The notes beneath the pieces were generated by a model. It worked only from the letters and a program-made list of their open reading frames with translations, made no database searches and was not told the origin of the DNA. The position numbers were made by a program, and so were the translations under genes. This document shows, piece by piece, positions 9,382-17,376 of a stretch of 64,000 nucleotides of DNA; position 1 is the first letter of the stretch; each line of letters opens with the position of its first letter. Source of the stretch: Magnetococcales bacterium (GTDB lineage: Bacteria; Pseudomonadota; Magnetococcia; Magnetococcales; Magnetaquicoccaceae); the NCBI GenBank assembly GCA_002753095.1, contig PDZU01000001.1, forward strand, positions 1 to 64,000, written 5' to 3'.

Positions 9382-9426
9382 ACGGGGTTGCGGGGCGTTT
9401 ACTGCCTGCAACCCCGTTGTTGTTTT
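9382..9426 (+). terminator. Rho-independent terminator after phaC
   Basis: A 10-bp perfect inverted repeat (ACGGGGTTGC at 9382-9391 and GCAACCCCGT at 9408-9417) is followed by TGTTGTTTTG. It separates the PHA operon from miaA. Confidence 0.75.
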
Positions 9427-9446
9427 GGACTCTTTCCTAATTTTGT

Positions 9447-10373
9447 ATGTCTTTGTTTCCTGCGCGTTTGATCTTTTTGATGGGTCCGACTGCTTCGGGC
9501 AAGTCAGCGCTGGCCATGCATTTGGCCCAGGCGTTTGCGATGGAGATTGTCAACGCCGATTCGGTGCAGTTGTATCGTGGTTTGGCGATTGGTTCGGCCA
9601 AACCGAGTTTGGAAGAGCGCCAGTTGGTACCCCATCATCTGTTGGACCTCACCACGCCGGATCATCCTTTCAGTGCCGACCGTTACAGAGAGATGGCTTG
9701 GCAGATTATTGCTGAGTGCCAACAGCGGCGACGCACGCCTCTTTTTGTGGGTGGCAGTGGACTATATTTTCGTGCGGTAGCCTCTGGTTTGGTATTGATT
9801 CCGCCCATGGATCCGGTCATTCGGCAGCGCATCAAGGAGGAGGGGGTGTGTTGGGGTTGGCCGGTCATGCACCAGCGTTTGCGGCAGGTAGACCCGGAGT
9901 TGGCGGCTCGTTTGACGCTCAACGATGGCCAGCGTATCAGTCAAGGTTTGGCGGTGCATGCGGCGACGGGTCGTCCGTTGAGCCAATGGCAGCGGGAGCA
10001 ACCGCCGCCGCCCCCTTTTAGCATTCTCAAGATGGCTCCGCTCTGGCCGCGCGAACAGCTATATGCCCGTATTGAGGCGCGCTTTGATCTCATGATGGAA
10101 CAAGGTTTGCTTGAGGAAGCGCGTCATCTGTTGCAGGCGGGTTATGACCGTCAGCTTCCTGCCATGAAGGCGGTTGGTTACCGGCAACTCTTTCCGTATT
10201 TGGAGGGGGAGCTCTCTTTGGTGGAGGCCGTATTGTTGGCCAAGCAGGAGAGCCGTCGTTATGCCAAGCGGCAGATGACATGGTTGCGCAAGGAGGCTGA
10301 TCTGCGCTGGTTGCCGCCGGAGGGGGTTGCGGAGGCGACCTGTTTGGTGGCGGATTTCTTGCGCCAAGAGTAA
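9447..10373 (+). CDS. miaA: tRNA dimethylallyltransferase MiaA
   Basis: 308 residues. Transfers a dimethylallyl group to A37 of tRNAs reading UNN codons. P-loop GPTASGKS at 13-20, then NADSVQLYRGLAIGSAKPS, which holds the conserved Asp-Ser that binds the tRNA or isopentenyl donor, and LVPHHLLDL. The C-terminus has the usual YAKRQMTWLRKE motif. No strong Shine-Dalgarno precedes the ATG. Starts about 20 bp after the phaC terminator tail and is followed closely by pgi. Confidence 0.93.
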   Translation: MSLFPARLIFLMGPTASGKSALAMHLAQAFAMEIVNADSVQLYRGLAIGSAKPSLEERQLVPHHLLDLTTPDHPFSADRYREMAWQIIAECQQRRRTPLFVGGSGLYFRAVASGLVLIPPMDPVIRQRIKEEGVCWGWPVMHQRLRQVDPELAARLTLNDGQRISQGLAVHAATGRPLSQWQREQPPPPPFSILKMAPLWPREQLYARIEARFDLMMEQGLLEEARHLLQAGYDRQLPAMKAVGYRQLFPYLEGELSLVEAVLLAKQESRRYAKRQMTWLRKEADLRWLPPEGVAEATCLVADFLRQE

Positions 10374-10398
10374 TAACCACATCCTGTTTTGAGTCAAA

Positions 10399-12060
10399 AT
10401 GGATCCATTTTTTCCCCCTGCGTTGCAGGCCCATGCGCGGCGGATGGCGGCGTGTGCGTTGCCGGCCTTGTTTGCGGCGGAGCCGAACCGTTTCGCGCGT
10501 TTTTCTGTCTCTTGTCATGACCTGTTATTGGACTATTCCAAGAATCGTCTGACAGAGGAGACGCTTGCTTTGCTTATTGACTGGGCCCATGCGGCTGGTT
10601 TGGAGCAGGCGCGTGCGGATCTTTTTTCTGGTGTGCGTTGCAACTGGACGGAGCAGCGGGCGGTATTGCATCCGGCTTTGCGTCATCTGGGTGGGCAGGC
10701 GGTCTATCTGGATGGTGTGGATGTCATGCCGGGGGTGCGGCAGCAGTTGGCCAGGGTCGAGCAATTTGCCACGCAGTTTCGGGCTGGGGAGATTCGGGCG
10801 GCGGATGGGCGACCGTTGCGTCATTTGGTCAACATTGGCATTGGTGGTTCCCATTTGGGGCCGGAGATGATCAGTCAGGCGTTGCAGCCTTATGGGCAGG
10901 ATGGGCCGGAGGTTCGTTTTGTCAGCAACATGGATGGTGCCGATTTTTTGGGGGCGGTGCAGGGGTTGCAGGCGGCGGAGACGCTATTTGTCTTGGCTTC
11001 CAAGACTTTTTCCACCCGTGAGACGTTGCTCAACACGGAAGCGGCTTTGCGTTGGTTGCGGGAGGGTGGTGTTGGTGTGTCTGCTTTGCCCCACCATCTG
11101 GTAGCGGTGACTGCTGCGCCGCAGCGGGCGCAGGCCTATGGGATTACCCCGGATCGTATTTTCACCATTTGGGACTGGGTGGGTGGGCGCTATTCCTGGT
11201 GTTCGGCGATTGGTTTGAGTATCGCGGTGCGGATTGGTTATGGCCATTTTGCCCAGATGCTTGCCGGGGCGCATGCCATGGATTGTCATTTTCAGAGTGC
11301 GCCGTTACCGGTCAACATGCCGGTGGTGCTGGCTTTGCTGGGTTTGTGGAGCCGTCTGTTGGAGGGGGCGGATACTTTGGCCATTTTGCCGTATGATCAT
11401 GCGTTGCGTCGTTTTCCCGCCTATTTGCAGCAGTGTGACATGGAGAGCAACGGCAAGCGGATTGATCGGGATGGTCAGGTGGTTGGGTATGGCACTGGTC
11501 CTGTTTTGTGGGGGGAGGTGGGCAGCAATGCGCAGCACTCTTTCTTCCAGTTGTTGCATCAGGGCACGCATGCGGTGGCCATCGATTTTATTGCCTGTGC
11601 CAACGGCCACACCTCTTTGCATGACCACCATCAGGAGTTGTTGGCCAACTTTTTGGCACAGAGCGAGGTGTTGATGCGTGGACGTTCGCCGGCTGAGGTG
11701 GAGGCGGATTTGCGTGCGGACGGTTTATCGGCGGAGGAGATTCTGCGGTTGCTCCCGCATCGGGTTTTTCCCGGCAATCGGCCCAGCAACACTGTATTGA
11801 TGCCTTGTTTGACTCCTTTCAACCTGGGCATGTTGATCGCCCTGTATGAAATGAAAATCTTTGTGCAAGGGGTGATGTGGCGGGTGAACAGTTTTGACCA
11901 GTGGGGTGTGGAGTTAGGCAAGAAGGCGGCGCAGCGTTTGTTGCAGGAGAGTCGTCGTTTGTTGGCTGGTGAGGTGGTTGATTTGGGGCATCATGACAGT
12001 TCGACGCAAGGGTTGTTGCGCCAGGTGATTGCCTGGCAGAAGGATCAGTCGAAAAACTAA
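10399..12060 (+). CDS. pgi: Glucose-6-phosphate isomerase
   Basis: 553 residues, normal family length. Interconverts glucose-6-phosphate and fructose-6-phosphate in the cytosol. Signatures: NIGIGGSHLGPEM (near 151-163), GGRYSWCSAIGLSIAV, catalytic Glu in GEVGSNAQHSFFQLLHQG, and Lys in WGVELGKKAAQ near the C-terminus. Leucine is mostly TTG in miaA and pgi, unlike the CTG-rich genes further right. A repeat element begins at the stop codon. Confidence 0.95.
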   Translation: MDPFFPPALQAHARRMAACALPALFAAEPNRFARFSVSCHDLLLDYSKNRLTEETLALLIDWAHAAGLEQARADLFSGVRCNWTEQRAVLHPALRHLGGQAVYLDGVDVMPGVRQQLARVEQFATQFRAGEIRAADGRPLRHLVNIGIGGSHLGPEMISQALQPYGQDGPEVRFVSNMDGADFLGAVQGLQAAETLFVLASKTFSTRETLLNTEAALRWLREGGVGVSALPHHLVAVTAAPQRAQAYGITPDRIFTIWDWVGGRYSWCSAIGLSIAVRIGYGHFAQMLAGAHAMDCHFQSAPLPVNMPVVLALLGLWSRLLEGADTLAILPYDHALRRFPAYLQQCDMESNGKRIDRDGQVVGYGTGPVLWGEVGSNAQHSFFQLLHQGTHAVAIDFIACANGHTSLHDHHQELLANFLAQSEVLMRGRSPAEVEADLRADGLSAEEILRLLPHRVFPGNRPSNTVLMPCLTPFNLGMLIALYEMKIFVQGVMWRVNSFDQWGVELGKKAAQRLLQESRRLLAGEVVDLGHHDSSTQGLLRQVIAWQKDQSKN

Positions 12061-12061
12061 A

Positions 12062-12225
12062 ATGGGGTCCAGGGGAGATTATCTCCCCTGGCGGGTTGTC
12101 AGGGCGGAGCCCTGACGTTTGGCGCGCTTTTACCGAAGCAGATTTGGCGCAGCCAAATCTGTACCGCGCGCCACAATCTGTGCCCCGCAGGGGCACGCTT
12201 TGGGAGGGCGGAGCCCGACACGCCC
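12062..12225 (+). repeat. Palindromic repeat, plus orientation
   Basis: Begins GGGGTCCAGGGGAGATTATCTCCCCTGG, directly after the pgi stop codon, followed by CAGGGCGGAGCCCTG, the GCGCGC...GCAGATTTGGCGCAGCCAAATCTG block and GTGCCCCGCAGGGGCAC + GGGAGGGCGGAGCCCGAC. Its first hairpin could end pgi transcription, though no T-run follows. Confidence 0.85.
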
Positions 12226-12293
12226 CGTGTTGTTTTGTGTGACGTTGCAGAAAAAATTTAAGCAAGTCGTTGCGATCAAATCAGGTTATCTGC

Positions 12294-12321
12294 TTGACAG
12301 AAGATCCTCTTCCTCCTATAC
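12294..12321 (+). promoter_or_regulatory. Promoter of the Mn riboswitch transcript
   Basis: TTGACA at 12294-12299, a 16-bp spacer, then TATACT at 12316-12321. It lies between the repeat and the riboswitch, about 15 bp before the riboswitch's GGGGAGTAG. Confidence 0.7.
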
Positions 12322-12330
12322 TCCCCCTCT

Positions 12331-12475
12331 TCTTTAAGGGGAGTAGTCGCCCTTGCCTGTTGGGCAGGGGGTACTGGTCAACATACTTGGCATCCATGTG
12401 ATGCCGTGGCCTGTACAGCGTTGGGCTTGACGAGACCTTAGGCAGCGAGGCGCCAATGGCTGGGACCGGGTGGTG
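12331..12475 (+). ncRNA. yybP-ykoY (manganese) riboswitch
   Basis: The three conserved parts of the yybP-ykoY class appear in order: AAGGGGAGTAGTCG at 12335-12348, GGTCAACATAC at about 12378-12388, and TTGACGAGACCTTAGGC near 12427-12443 followed by GGCGCCAATGG. Two variable helices lie between them (TTGGCATC...GATGCCGTGG and neighbours). Downstream, GGGACCGGG can pair with CCCGGTTCCC (near 12462-12505), just before the CCAAGG ribosome binding site, so control of translation is likely. The class binds Mn2+ and turns on UPF0016 and MntP genes. The next gene is UPF0016. Confidence 0.88.
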
Positions 12476-12518
12476 CTTCGTGCCTATGGTTGCGGCCCGG
12501 TTCCCCAAGGTATTTTTC

Positions 12519-13130
12519 ATGTCTGAAGAGCTCTCCCTGTTTTCCCAACTGTCGGCTGCCATTCCTGTTACTGCGACCACTTTCGCCTTGATTTTTTTGG
12601 CGGAGTTGGGCGACAAGACCCAACTGGTCTGCATGACTTTGGCTGCCCGGCACCGTCCTTTGCCGGTGTTTTTTGGGGCGTTGTTTGCCTTTATCATCCT
12701 CAACGTATTGGCGGTCATTTTTGGTTCGGCCTTGTCGGCCTGGATTCCGAAGACCATTTTAGTCTGGGTGGTGGCGGCGCTTTTCGCGTTGTTTGGCATT
12801 CAGTCTTTGCGTGCTTCTGGTGCAGACGAGGAGGATGAGGAGGTTGCCGAGCAGAGTGGCCACAGCATTTTGATTCGCGCCTTTTTGATGATTTTTTTGG
12901 CCGAGTTGGGGGATAAGACGCAGATTGCGGTGATTGGCATGGCCAGTACGGCGCCCATGGTTCCTGTCTGGGTAGGGGCTACCCTTGCTTTGGGGGCCTC
13001 TTCGGCTTTGGGGGTGTTGGTGGGGCGGACTTTGTTGCAGAAAATTTCCAAGCCGATGTTGAATCGGGTAAGTGGACTTTTTTTTCTGAGTTTGGCGGTG
13101 CTTTCGTTGCTGGGGCTTTATTGGGAGTAG
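12519..13130 (+). CDS. UPF0016/GDT1-family cation transporter (probable Mn2+ exporter)
   Basis: 203 residues from ATG 12519 (AAGG 8 bp upstream). An earlier in-frame codon at 12456 lies inside the riboswitch and is not used here. Two internally repeated halves of three membrane helices each carry the family motif ExGDKTQ: AELGDKTQLV in the first half and AELGDKTQIA in the second, separated by an acidic cytoplasmic loop (GADEEDEEVAEQ). Family members (yeast Gdt1, Vibrio MneA) move Mn2+ or Ca2+ across membranes. The Mn riboswitch in the leader supports a manganese detoxification role. Confidence 0.88.
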   Translation: MSEELSLFSQLSAAIPVTATTFALIFLAELGDKTQLVCMTLAARHRPLPVFFGALFAFIILNVLAVIFGSALSAWIPKTILVWVVAALFALFGIQSLRASGADEEDEEVAEQSGHSILIRAFLMIFLAELGDKTQIAVIGMASTAPMVPVWVGATLALGASSALGVLVGRTLLQKISKPMLNRVSGLFFLSLAVLSLLGLYWE

Positions 13131-13136
13131 TTTGGC

Positions 13137-13769
13137 GTGGTCGTGAAATCTGTTGAGATGTCCTTATCCATACCGCCTGCGGAGTTTGTTTTGGGTGCTG
13201 TTTCTGCACGGCAGTTTCCCAACGATGAGCGGGCGGAGATTGCCTTTGTGGGACGTTCCAACGTTGGCAAATCTTCTTTGCTCAATCGTCTATTGAATCG
13301 GCGTCATTTGGCCAGGGTGAGTCGCACGCCTGGTCGAACGCGGGAGATCAACTTTTTCCATGTGGGGGAGTTGTGGTCTTTTGTCGATCTGCCTGGTTAT
13401 GGGTATGCCAGTGTTGGTCAGGTGCAGCGTTCGGTTTGGGATCAGCTATTGGGCAGTTATTTTGGGCAGCGGCGTAATTTGCGTGCTGTTGTTCTGTTGT
13501 TGGATTTACGGCGTGGTTTGACGGAGTTGGACCAGGAGTTGTTGCGTCATTTGGATCAGTATGGCATTCCTGCTTTGCCGGTGGCGACCAAGGTGGATAA
13601 GCTCAAGAGTAACGAGCGTCGGCAAGCGTTGCGGCAGTTGGCTGCTGTTTTGCCGGATGCCTCGCATTTCTTGTTGTTGCCCGTTGTGGCGGTGTCTGCC
13701 TTGAATGGGGAGGGGCTGCCGGATTTGTGGCAGCGTTTGCAAGTGGTGCTGGCGGATCATCTCACGTGA
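13137..13769 (+). CDS. engB: Ribosome biogenesis GTP-binding protein EngB/YsxC
   Basis: 210 residues from GTG 13137. An ATG at 13158 is an equally possible start. An essential GTPase for large-subunit assembly. G1 is GRSNVGKS at 39-46, G2/switch region RTPGRTREINFF, G3 DLPGYG, G4 TKVDK and G5 SALNGEG. Gap of 6 bp after the UPF0016 gene, so probably co-transcribed and partly under the riboswitch (inference). Confidence 0.93.
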   Translation: MVVKSVEMSLSIPPAEFVLGAVSARQFPNDERAEIAFVGRSNVGKSSLLNRLLNRRHLARVSRTPGRTREINFFHVGELWSFVDLPGYGYASVGQVQRSVWDQLLGSYFGQRRNLRAVVLLLDLRRGLTELDQELLRHLDQYGIPALPVATKVDKLKSNERRQALRQLAAVLPDASHFLLLPVVAVSALNGEGLPDLWQRLQVVLADHLT

Positions 13770-13803
13770 TGTTTCAGTGCTCTTTTCAGTCTTTTATACG
13801 ATT

Positions 13804-14190
13804 GCGGGGTGCAGGGGCGGTCACCGCCCCTGCTGGGTGCAGGGCAAAGCCCTGCGTGTAATGTGCGGCGTTTTACAGAAGCAAATGCGCAGCATTTGCG
13901 CACGCCGCACAAATCTGTGCCCCGCAGGGGCACTCTTTGGGAGGGCGGACGCCCGACTTTTAACCTCGCGGTAAAAACCCATTGGGAGGGTGTTTGAATT
14001 GGCGCAGAAAAGCGCGCCAATCCAAACACCTTGCGTCAATTAGGCGCTTAAGCCGACGCAAAAACCGCGTCGGCTTGTTGTGAAAGGCGCGCCAAAAGCA
14101 AAAGATTAAAAGCAAAAGATAAATTCCCAGGACTCCGTCCTGGACCTGCCAGGGGGCTCAGCCCCCTGGACCCATAAAAATTTGAAGAAA
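13804..14190 (+). repeat. Long composite palindromic repeat (about 390 bp), plus orientation
   Basis: Contains in order the CAGGGGCGGTCACCGCCCCTG block, CAGGGCAAAGCCCTG, GCAAATGCGCAGCATTTGC, GTGCCCCGCAGGGGCAC with GGGAGGGCGGACGCCCGACTTTTAAC, AACCCATTGGGAGG, a TTGGCGCAGAAAAGCGCGCCAA block, GCCGACGC(AAAAACC)GCGTCGGC, AAAGCAAAAGATTAAAAGC, CCAGGACTCCGTCCTGG and a CCAGGGGGCTCAGCCCCCTGG block. The same order returns inverted at 26174-26576. It separates the plus-strand engB from the minus-strand DAC-like gene. Confidence 0.85.
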
Positions 14191-14214
14191 TCAATCAATT
14201 GATCGATCAACCAA

Positions 14215-15477
14215 TCAACCAGCCGGACCATAATCCAATTGACCGGGCAAACGATGCTTTCCTAAACAATCGGGCCACCAATAAACCGTCTCATCATCCT
14301 TGCGCGCCAAACCAGTAATCGGACCATCCTGGGAAATGACAAAGGCAACAGCACCAGGGTTCCAACCAACAAAATTAACCGCCGACGAATGCCGCGTGCC
14401 ATACGAAACCAAATTAACGGGATACAGATTGCAATCCTCCTCATCGATCCCATGCATGGTCGTCCCCTCCCACAAAGGAGCCGCCAATACAGAACCAAAG
14501 GAAATCGCCCGCAAACGACTGGAAATAATCAACGCCCCATCCACCCGCGTCAACTGCGCCAAGATTTCGGCATGCTCAATAATACGCCGCTTGCACTCCA
14601 AAATGGTCTCCTCCATGACCAAACAGTTGGCAGTCTCCTTGCCCTCGCGAATGTCCAACAAACTCTGCCGTAAATTGGCCTCCATGCGACATAAATCTTC
14701 CAATAAAGGTGCCCCCTCCGGACTGGAGGCCAAAACATGACGCGGCAAAATACCACGCCGCGAACCGTCCGCCATCTTCTCCGGTAACCAGATAATCGCT
14801 CCACCGACTCCCCGATTGCTGGTCTCAATCAATAGATGGTTCAAAAAGTCCCGATACAACTCCCAATAAACCATCCCGTTGCGCTTGAACTCAGGATGCG
14901 AACGTACCCCATGCAACAACCACCAACCCATCAGGTTGGCCGAAAAAGGAGTGGGAATCGGCTCGGAAAAACGACCAGCATGAAAACGAGCAATCACCTC
15001 ACTGCCGCGAAAAATGGTCAACGCACCCGTCTTTTTGGAGGAGATGGTCAATACCTCCGGGGGCGAAAGAGAAAGATTGATGGTGTCAAAACGACCCCCC
15101 CCACGCGTGCTGGTAAAAATCGCCCCCCAAATTTCTAAATGACACTGCTTTTCCTTATCCCCGCAACAAACCGCCAAAGCAGTCGTCACCGGGTCAAAAG
15201 CCGGAGCCAACTTCATCAAACTGTTGACCGTAAAAGGCTGCCGCTTTTCCAACTCCAACAAAACACTCTCACCCGCCGGACCACGATGGGAAAACTCATC
15301 CGGCTCCATCAAGACCACCGTCACCTGTACCGGACGCTCCTCCTCCCGGTGCAAACCCACCAAAAAAACAGTCTCCATCAGGGTTTTGACAATAGGAAAA
15401 GGAGGCGCAGGCTTGCGATCCTCCGCAGAGCGATTCCACAGAGCTATGACCTGCTCGATGATTTTGCTGTCGAACAT
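14215..15477 (-). CDS. DisA_N/DAC (diadenylate cyclase)-like domain protein
   Basis: 420 residues. The C-terminal region carries two motifs that align with the diadenylate cyclase fold: D313-G-A-L-I-I followed by a glycine at 328 (SFG), and G360-T-R-H-S-S, compared with the DGA and GTRHR motifs of DisA and CdaA. The last Arg of RHR is Ser here, so c-di-AMP synthesis is uncertain. The N-terminal 240 residues (RGVGGAIIWLPE near 222-233) I do not recognise, but they may be the sensor domain found in front of DAC domains in some proteobacteria. No membrane helices. The product starts 20 bp after the ETF-QO stop on the same strand, so the two may be co-transcribed. Confidence 0.6.
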   Translation of the reverse strand: MFDSKIIEQVIALWNRSAEDRKPAPPFPIVKTLMETVFLVGLHREEERPVQVTVVLMEPDEFSHRGPAGESVLLELEKRQPFTVNSLMKLAPAFDPVTTALAVCCGDKEKQCHLEIWGAIFTSTRGGGRFDTINLSLSPPEVLTISSKKTGALTIFRGSEVIARFHAGRFSEPIPTPFSANLMGWWLLHGVRSHPEFKRNGMVYWELYRDFLNHLLIETSNRGVGGAIIWLPEKMADGSRRGILPRHVLASSPEGAPLLEDLCRMEANLRQSLLDIREGKETANCLVMEETILECKRRIIEHAEILAQLTRVDGALIISSRLRAISFGSVLAAPLWEGTTMHGIDEEDCNLYPVNLVSYGTRHSSAVNFVGWNPGAVAFVISQDGPITGLARKDDETVYWWPDCLGKHRLPGQLDYGPAG

Positions 15478-15496
15478 CGCTATCTACTCCTGTCGT

Positions 15497-17152
15497 CTAC
15501 AGATCCGTGTAGTTGGGGCCGCTGCCCCCCTGCGGGGCGCTCCAACGAATATTGTCCAGAGGGTCTTTGATGTCACAGCACTTACAGTGCAGGCAATGGC
15601 TGGCGTGAATGTGCAGCAACATTTTTCCGTCCGAGCGCTGCTGAAGAGCATACACGCCTGCAGGACAATAACGCAACTCTGGATTGCCAAAACGCCGCCC
15701 CTCCGTACCCAATGGCAGCTCAGGATCAAGCAGGTGCAAATGAACCGGTTGATCCTCCTCATAGTGCAAACCACTGCACGCCAACGCCCGCTGCCGGTCC
15801 AGAATCACCCCCTCATCCGTAGGCGCAAGCGGTGCCGCCGCACGCACAACAGGTAACCGCGCACGCAGAGTCTGCCGATCCCGTTGCTGCCAATGCCAAC
15901 TCCAGGGTGATCGACCCACCGTGGCATACTCCCAGGCCGCATTCAGCAAACCGCTGCCCAAACCCCGCCGAAAAGCCGGACGCACGTTACGTACCCGGTA
16001 AAGATCCCGGCCCCAGTCGGACTCCTGTACCGCCACATCATAGCGCTGCAGAAAATCAGCCGAAAAATGATGCTGCGCAATCGCCTGCCATGCCGTTTCA
16101 GCCGCCAACATGCCAGAGGCAATGGCGTTGTGAATACCCTGCAAAGTGGCCGTATTGAGTAGCCCGGCACTGTCCCCCACCAGTAAAGCTCCCGGCAAAC
16201 TCAAAGGAGGCAGACTCTGCCAGCCCCCCACCGTCAACGCACGCGCACCATAACCCAGCAAGCGCGCTCCCCGCAGATGCGGGCGGATCAAAGGCGCCGT
16301 CTTCCATACCTGCAAAGCCGCAAAAGGGTCAAAATCAGGATCACAATAGTCCAGATCAATCACCATCCCCAAAGCAGTACGCTGCGGGCGCGGATGATAA
16401 AGAAATCCCCCACCATGTACCCCAGCCAAAGGCCAGCCCAACGTATGAATCACCTGCCCTTCCTGCCCGGCAGTCGTCTCCCACAACTCCTTGAAACCCA
16501 ACGCATACCGTTGCGGAGAACGCCGCCGCCCCGGTTGGGCCAAAAGCCCCCCTCGGCGCTGCGCAATCTGACCACTCACCTGGCCACGACACCCCTCAGC
16601 CACAATGGTCAAACCAGCCCGCAAAGCAACCGCAGGCTGATAACCCGGTTTGTACCCCCCCACCCGGTTGCGCCCCTGCTCGCCACTCTGTACCCCTACC
16701 ATCTGCTCCCCCTCCCATAAGGGGGCTACAGCCGCAAAGCCGGTCAATACCTCAATGTCTAACATTTCAGCCCAGCGCCCCAGCCAACGGCACAACGCCC
16801 CCAAAGAGAGCAGATGACACTGACCATGTTGCCAACGCTCGCCCACCGGCAGAGCAAAAGCCCGCCCAGATCGCAATACGTAAAGCTGCTCTTCCGTCAC
16901 CGCACTCTGCAACGGCGGCGGCTCGGCAGGACGGGGAACCTCCCCCCCTGCCGCCGCCAACAGTCGTTGCACAATGCACGCATCCAATAAGGCCCCGGAA
17001 ACACTATGGCTGCCAAGCTGTGCCCCCTTCTCCAATAGGGCAATCGCGAGCGTTCTACCCTGTCGTCTGGCCAATACCTGCGCATGACAGGCCGCCGCTA
17101 ACCCGGCAGGACCACCCCCGACCACCACAAGGTCAAAATGTAGAGTCTCCAT
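15497..17152 (-). CDS. Electron transfer flavoprotein-ubiquinone oxidoreductase
   Basis: 551 residues, family length. Passes electrons from reduced ETF to the membrane quinone pool. FAD motif GGGPAG at 12-17, LLEKG then GSHSVSGALLD, and GDSAGLLN near 380 for FAD contact. The C-terminus holds the [4Fe-4S] ligands: CPAGVY and the CLHCKCCDIKDP cluster, followed by GGSGPNYTDL, all diagnostic of ETF-QO. No etfAB genes are in the window. Confidence 0.93.
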   Translation of the reverse strand: METLHFDLVVVGGGPAGLAAACHAQVLARRQGRTLAIALLEKGAQLGSHSVSGALLDACIVQRLLAAAGGEVPRPAEPPPLQSAVTEEQLYVLRSGRAFALPVGERWQHGQCHLLSLGALCRWLGRWAEMLDIEVLTGFAAVAPLWEGEQMVGVQSGEQGRNRVGGYKPGYQPAVALRAGLTIVAEGCRGQVSGQIAQRRGGLLAQPGRRRSPQRYALGFKELWETTAGQEGQVIHTLGWPLAGVHGGGFLYHPRPQRTALGMVIDLDYCDPDFDPFAALQVWKTAPLIRPHLRGARLLGYGARALTVGGWQSLPPLSLPGALLVGDSAGLLNTATLQGIHNAIASGMLAAETAWQAIAQHHFSADFLQRYDVAVQESDWGRDLYRVRNVRPAFRRGLGSGLLNAAWEYATVGRSPWSWHWQQRDRQTLRARLPVVRAAAPLAPTDEGVILDRQRALACSGLHYEEDQPVHLHLLDPELPLGTEGRRFGNPELRYCPAGVYALQQRSDGKMLLHIHASHCLHCKCCDIKDPLDNIRWSAPQGGSGPNYTDL

Positions 17153-17265
17153 GAAAAACCATCTTCTGTGACGCTGATCACTCTGCAGCCGTTGTTTTCA
17201 TCCGCTGTGTTTGTTACGTTAATATACGCCGCAAAAAAGGTTCGGGAAACAGTCTGCGCGCTGGC

Positions 17266-17279
17266 TTGGTGTACACCAA
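17266..17279. promoter_or_regulatory. 14-bp perfect palindrome upstream of tamA
   Basis: TTGGTGTACACCAA is its own reverse complement and lies 98 bp before the chosen tamA start and 114 bp before the ETF-QO gene. It could be an operator for either divergent gene. The regulator is unknown. Confidence 0.35.
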
Positions 17280-17376
17280 ATCATGCAGCGAGAAAAGGCA
17301 TGATCATGACACCAGAAACGTGTCGGCAGCAGGGAACAACTCAGAGAATCGGCAAGCGCGGAGCGACGTTGACAAG

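Noticed and set aside
7492-9411. A 639-codon open frame on the minus strand
   Set aside because: Lies antisense to phaE and phaC, both well supported. Composition and the lack of a ribosome site mark it as a shadow frame of the GC-rich coding strand.
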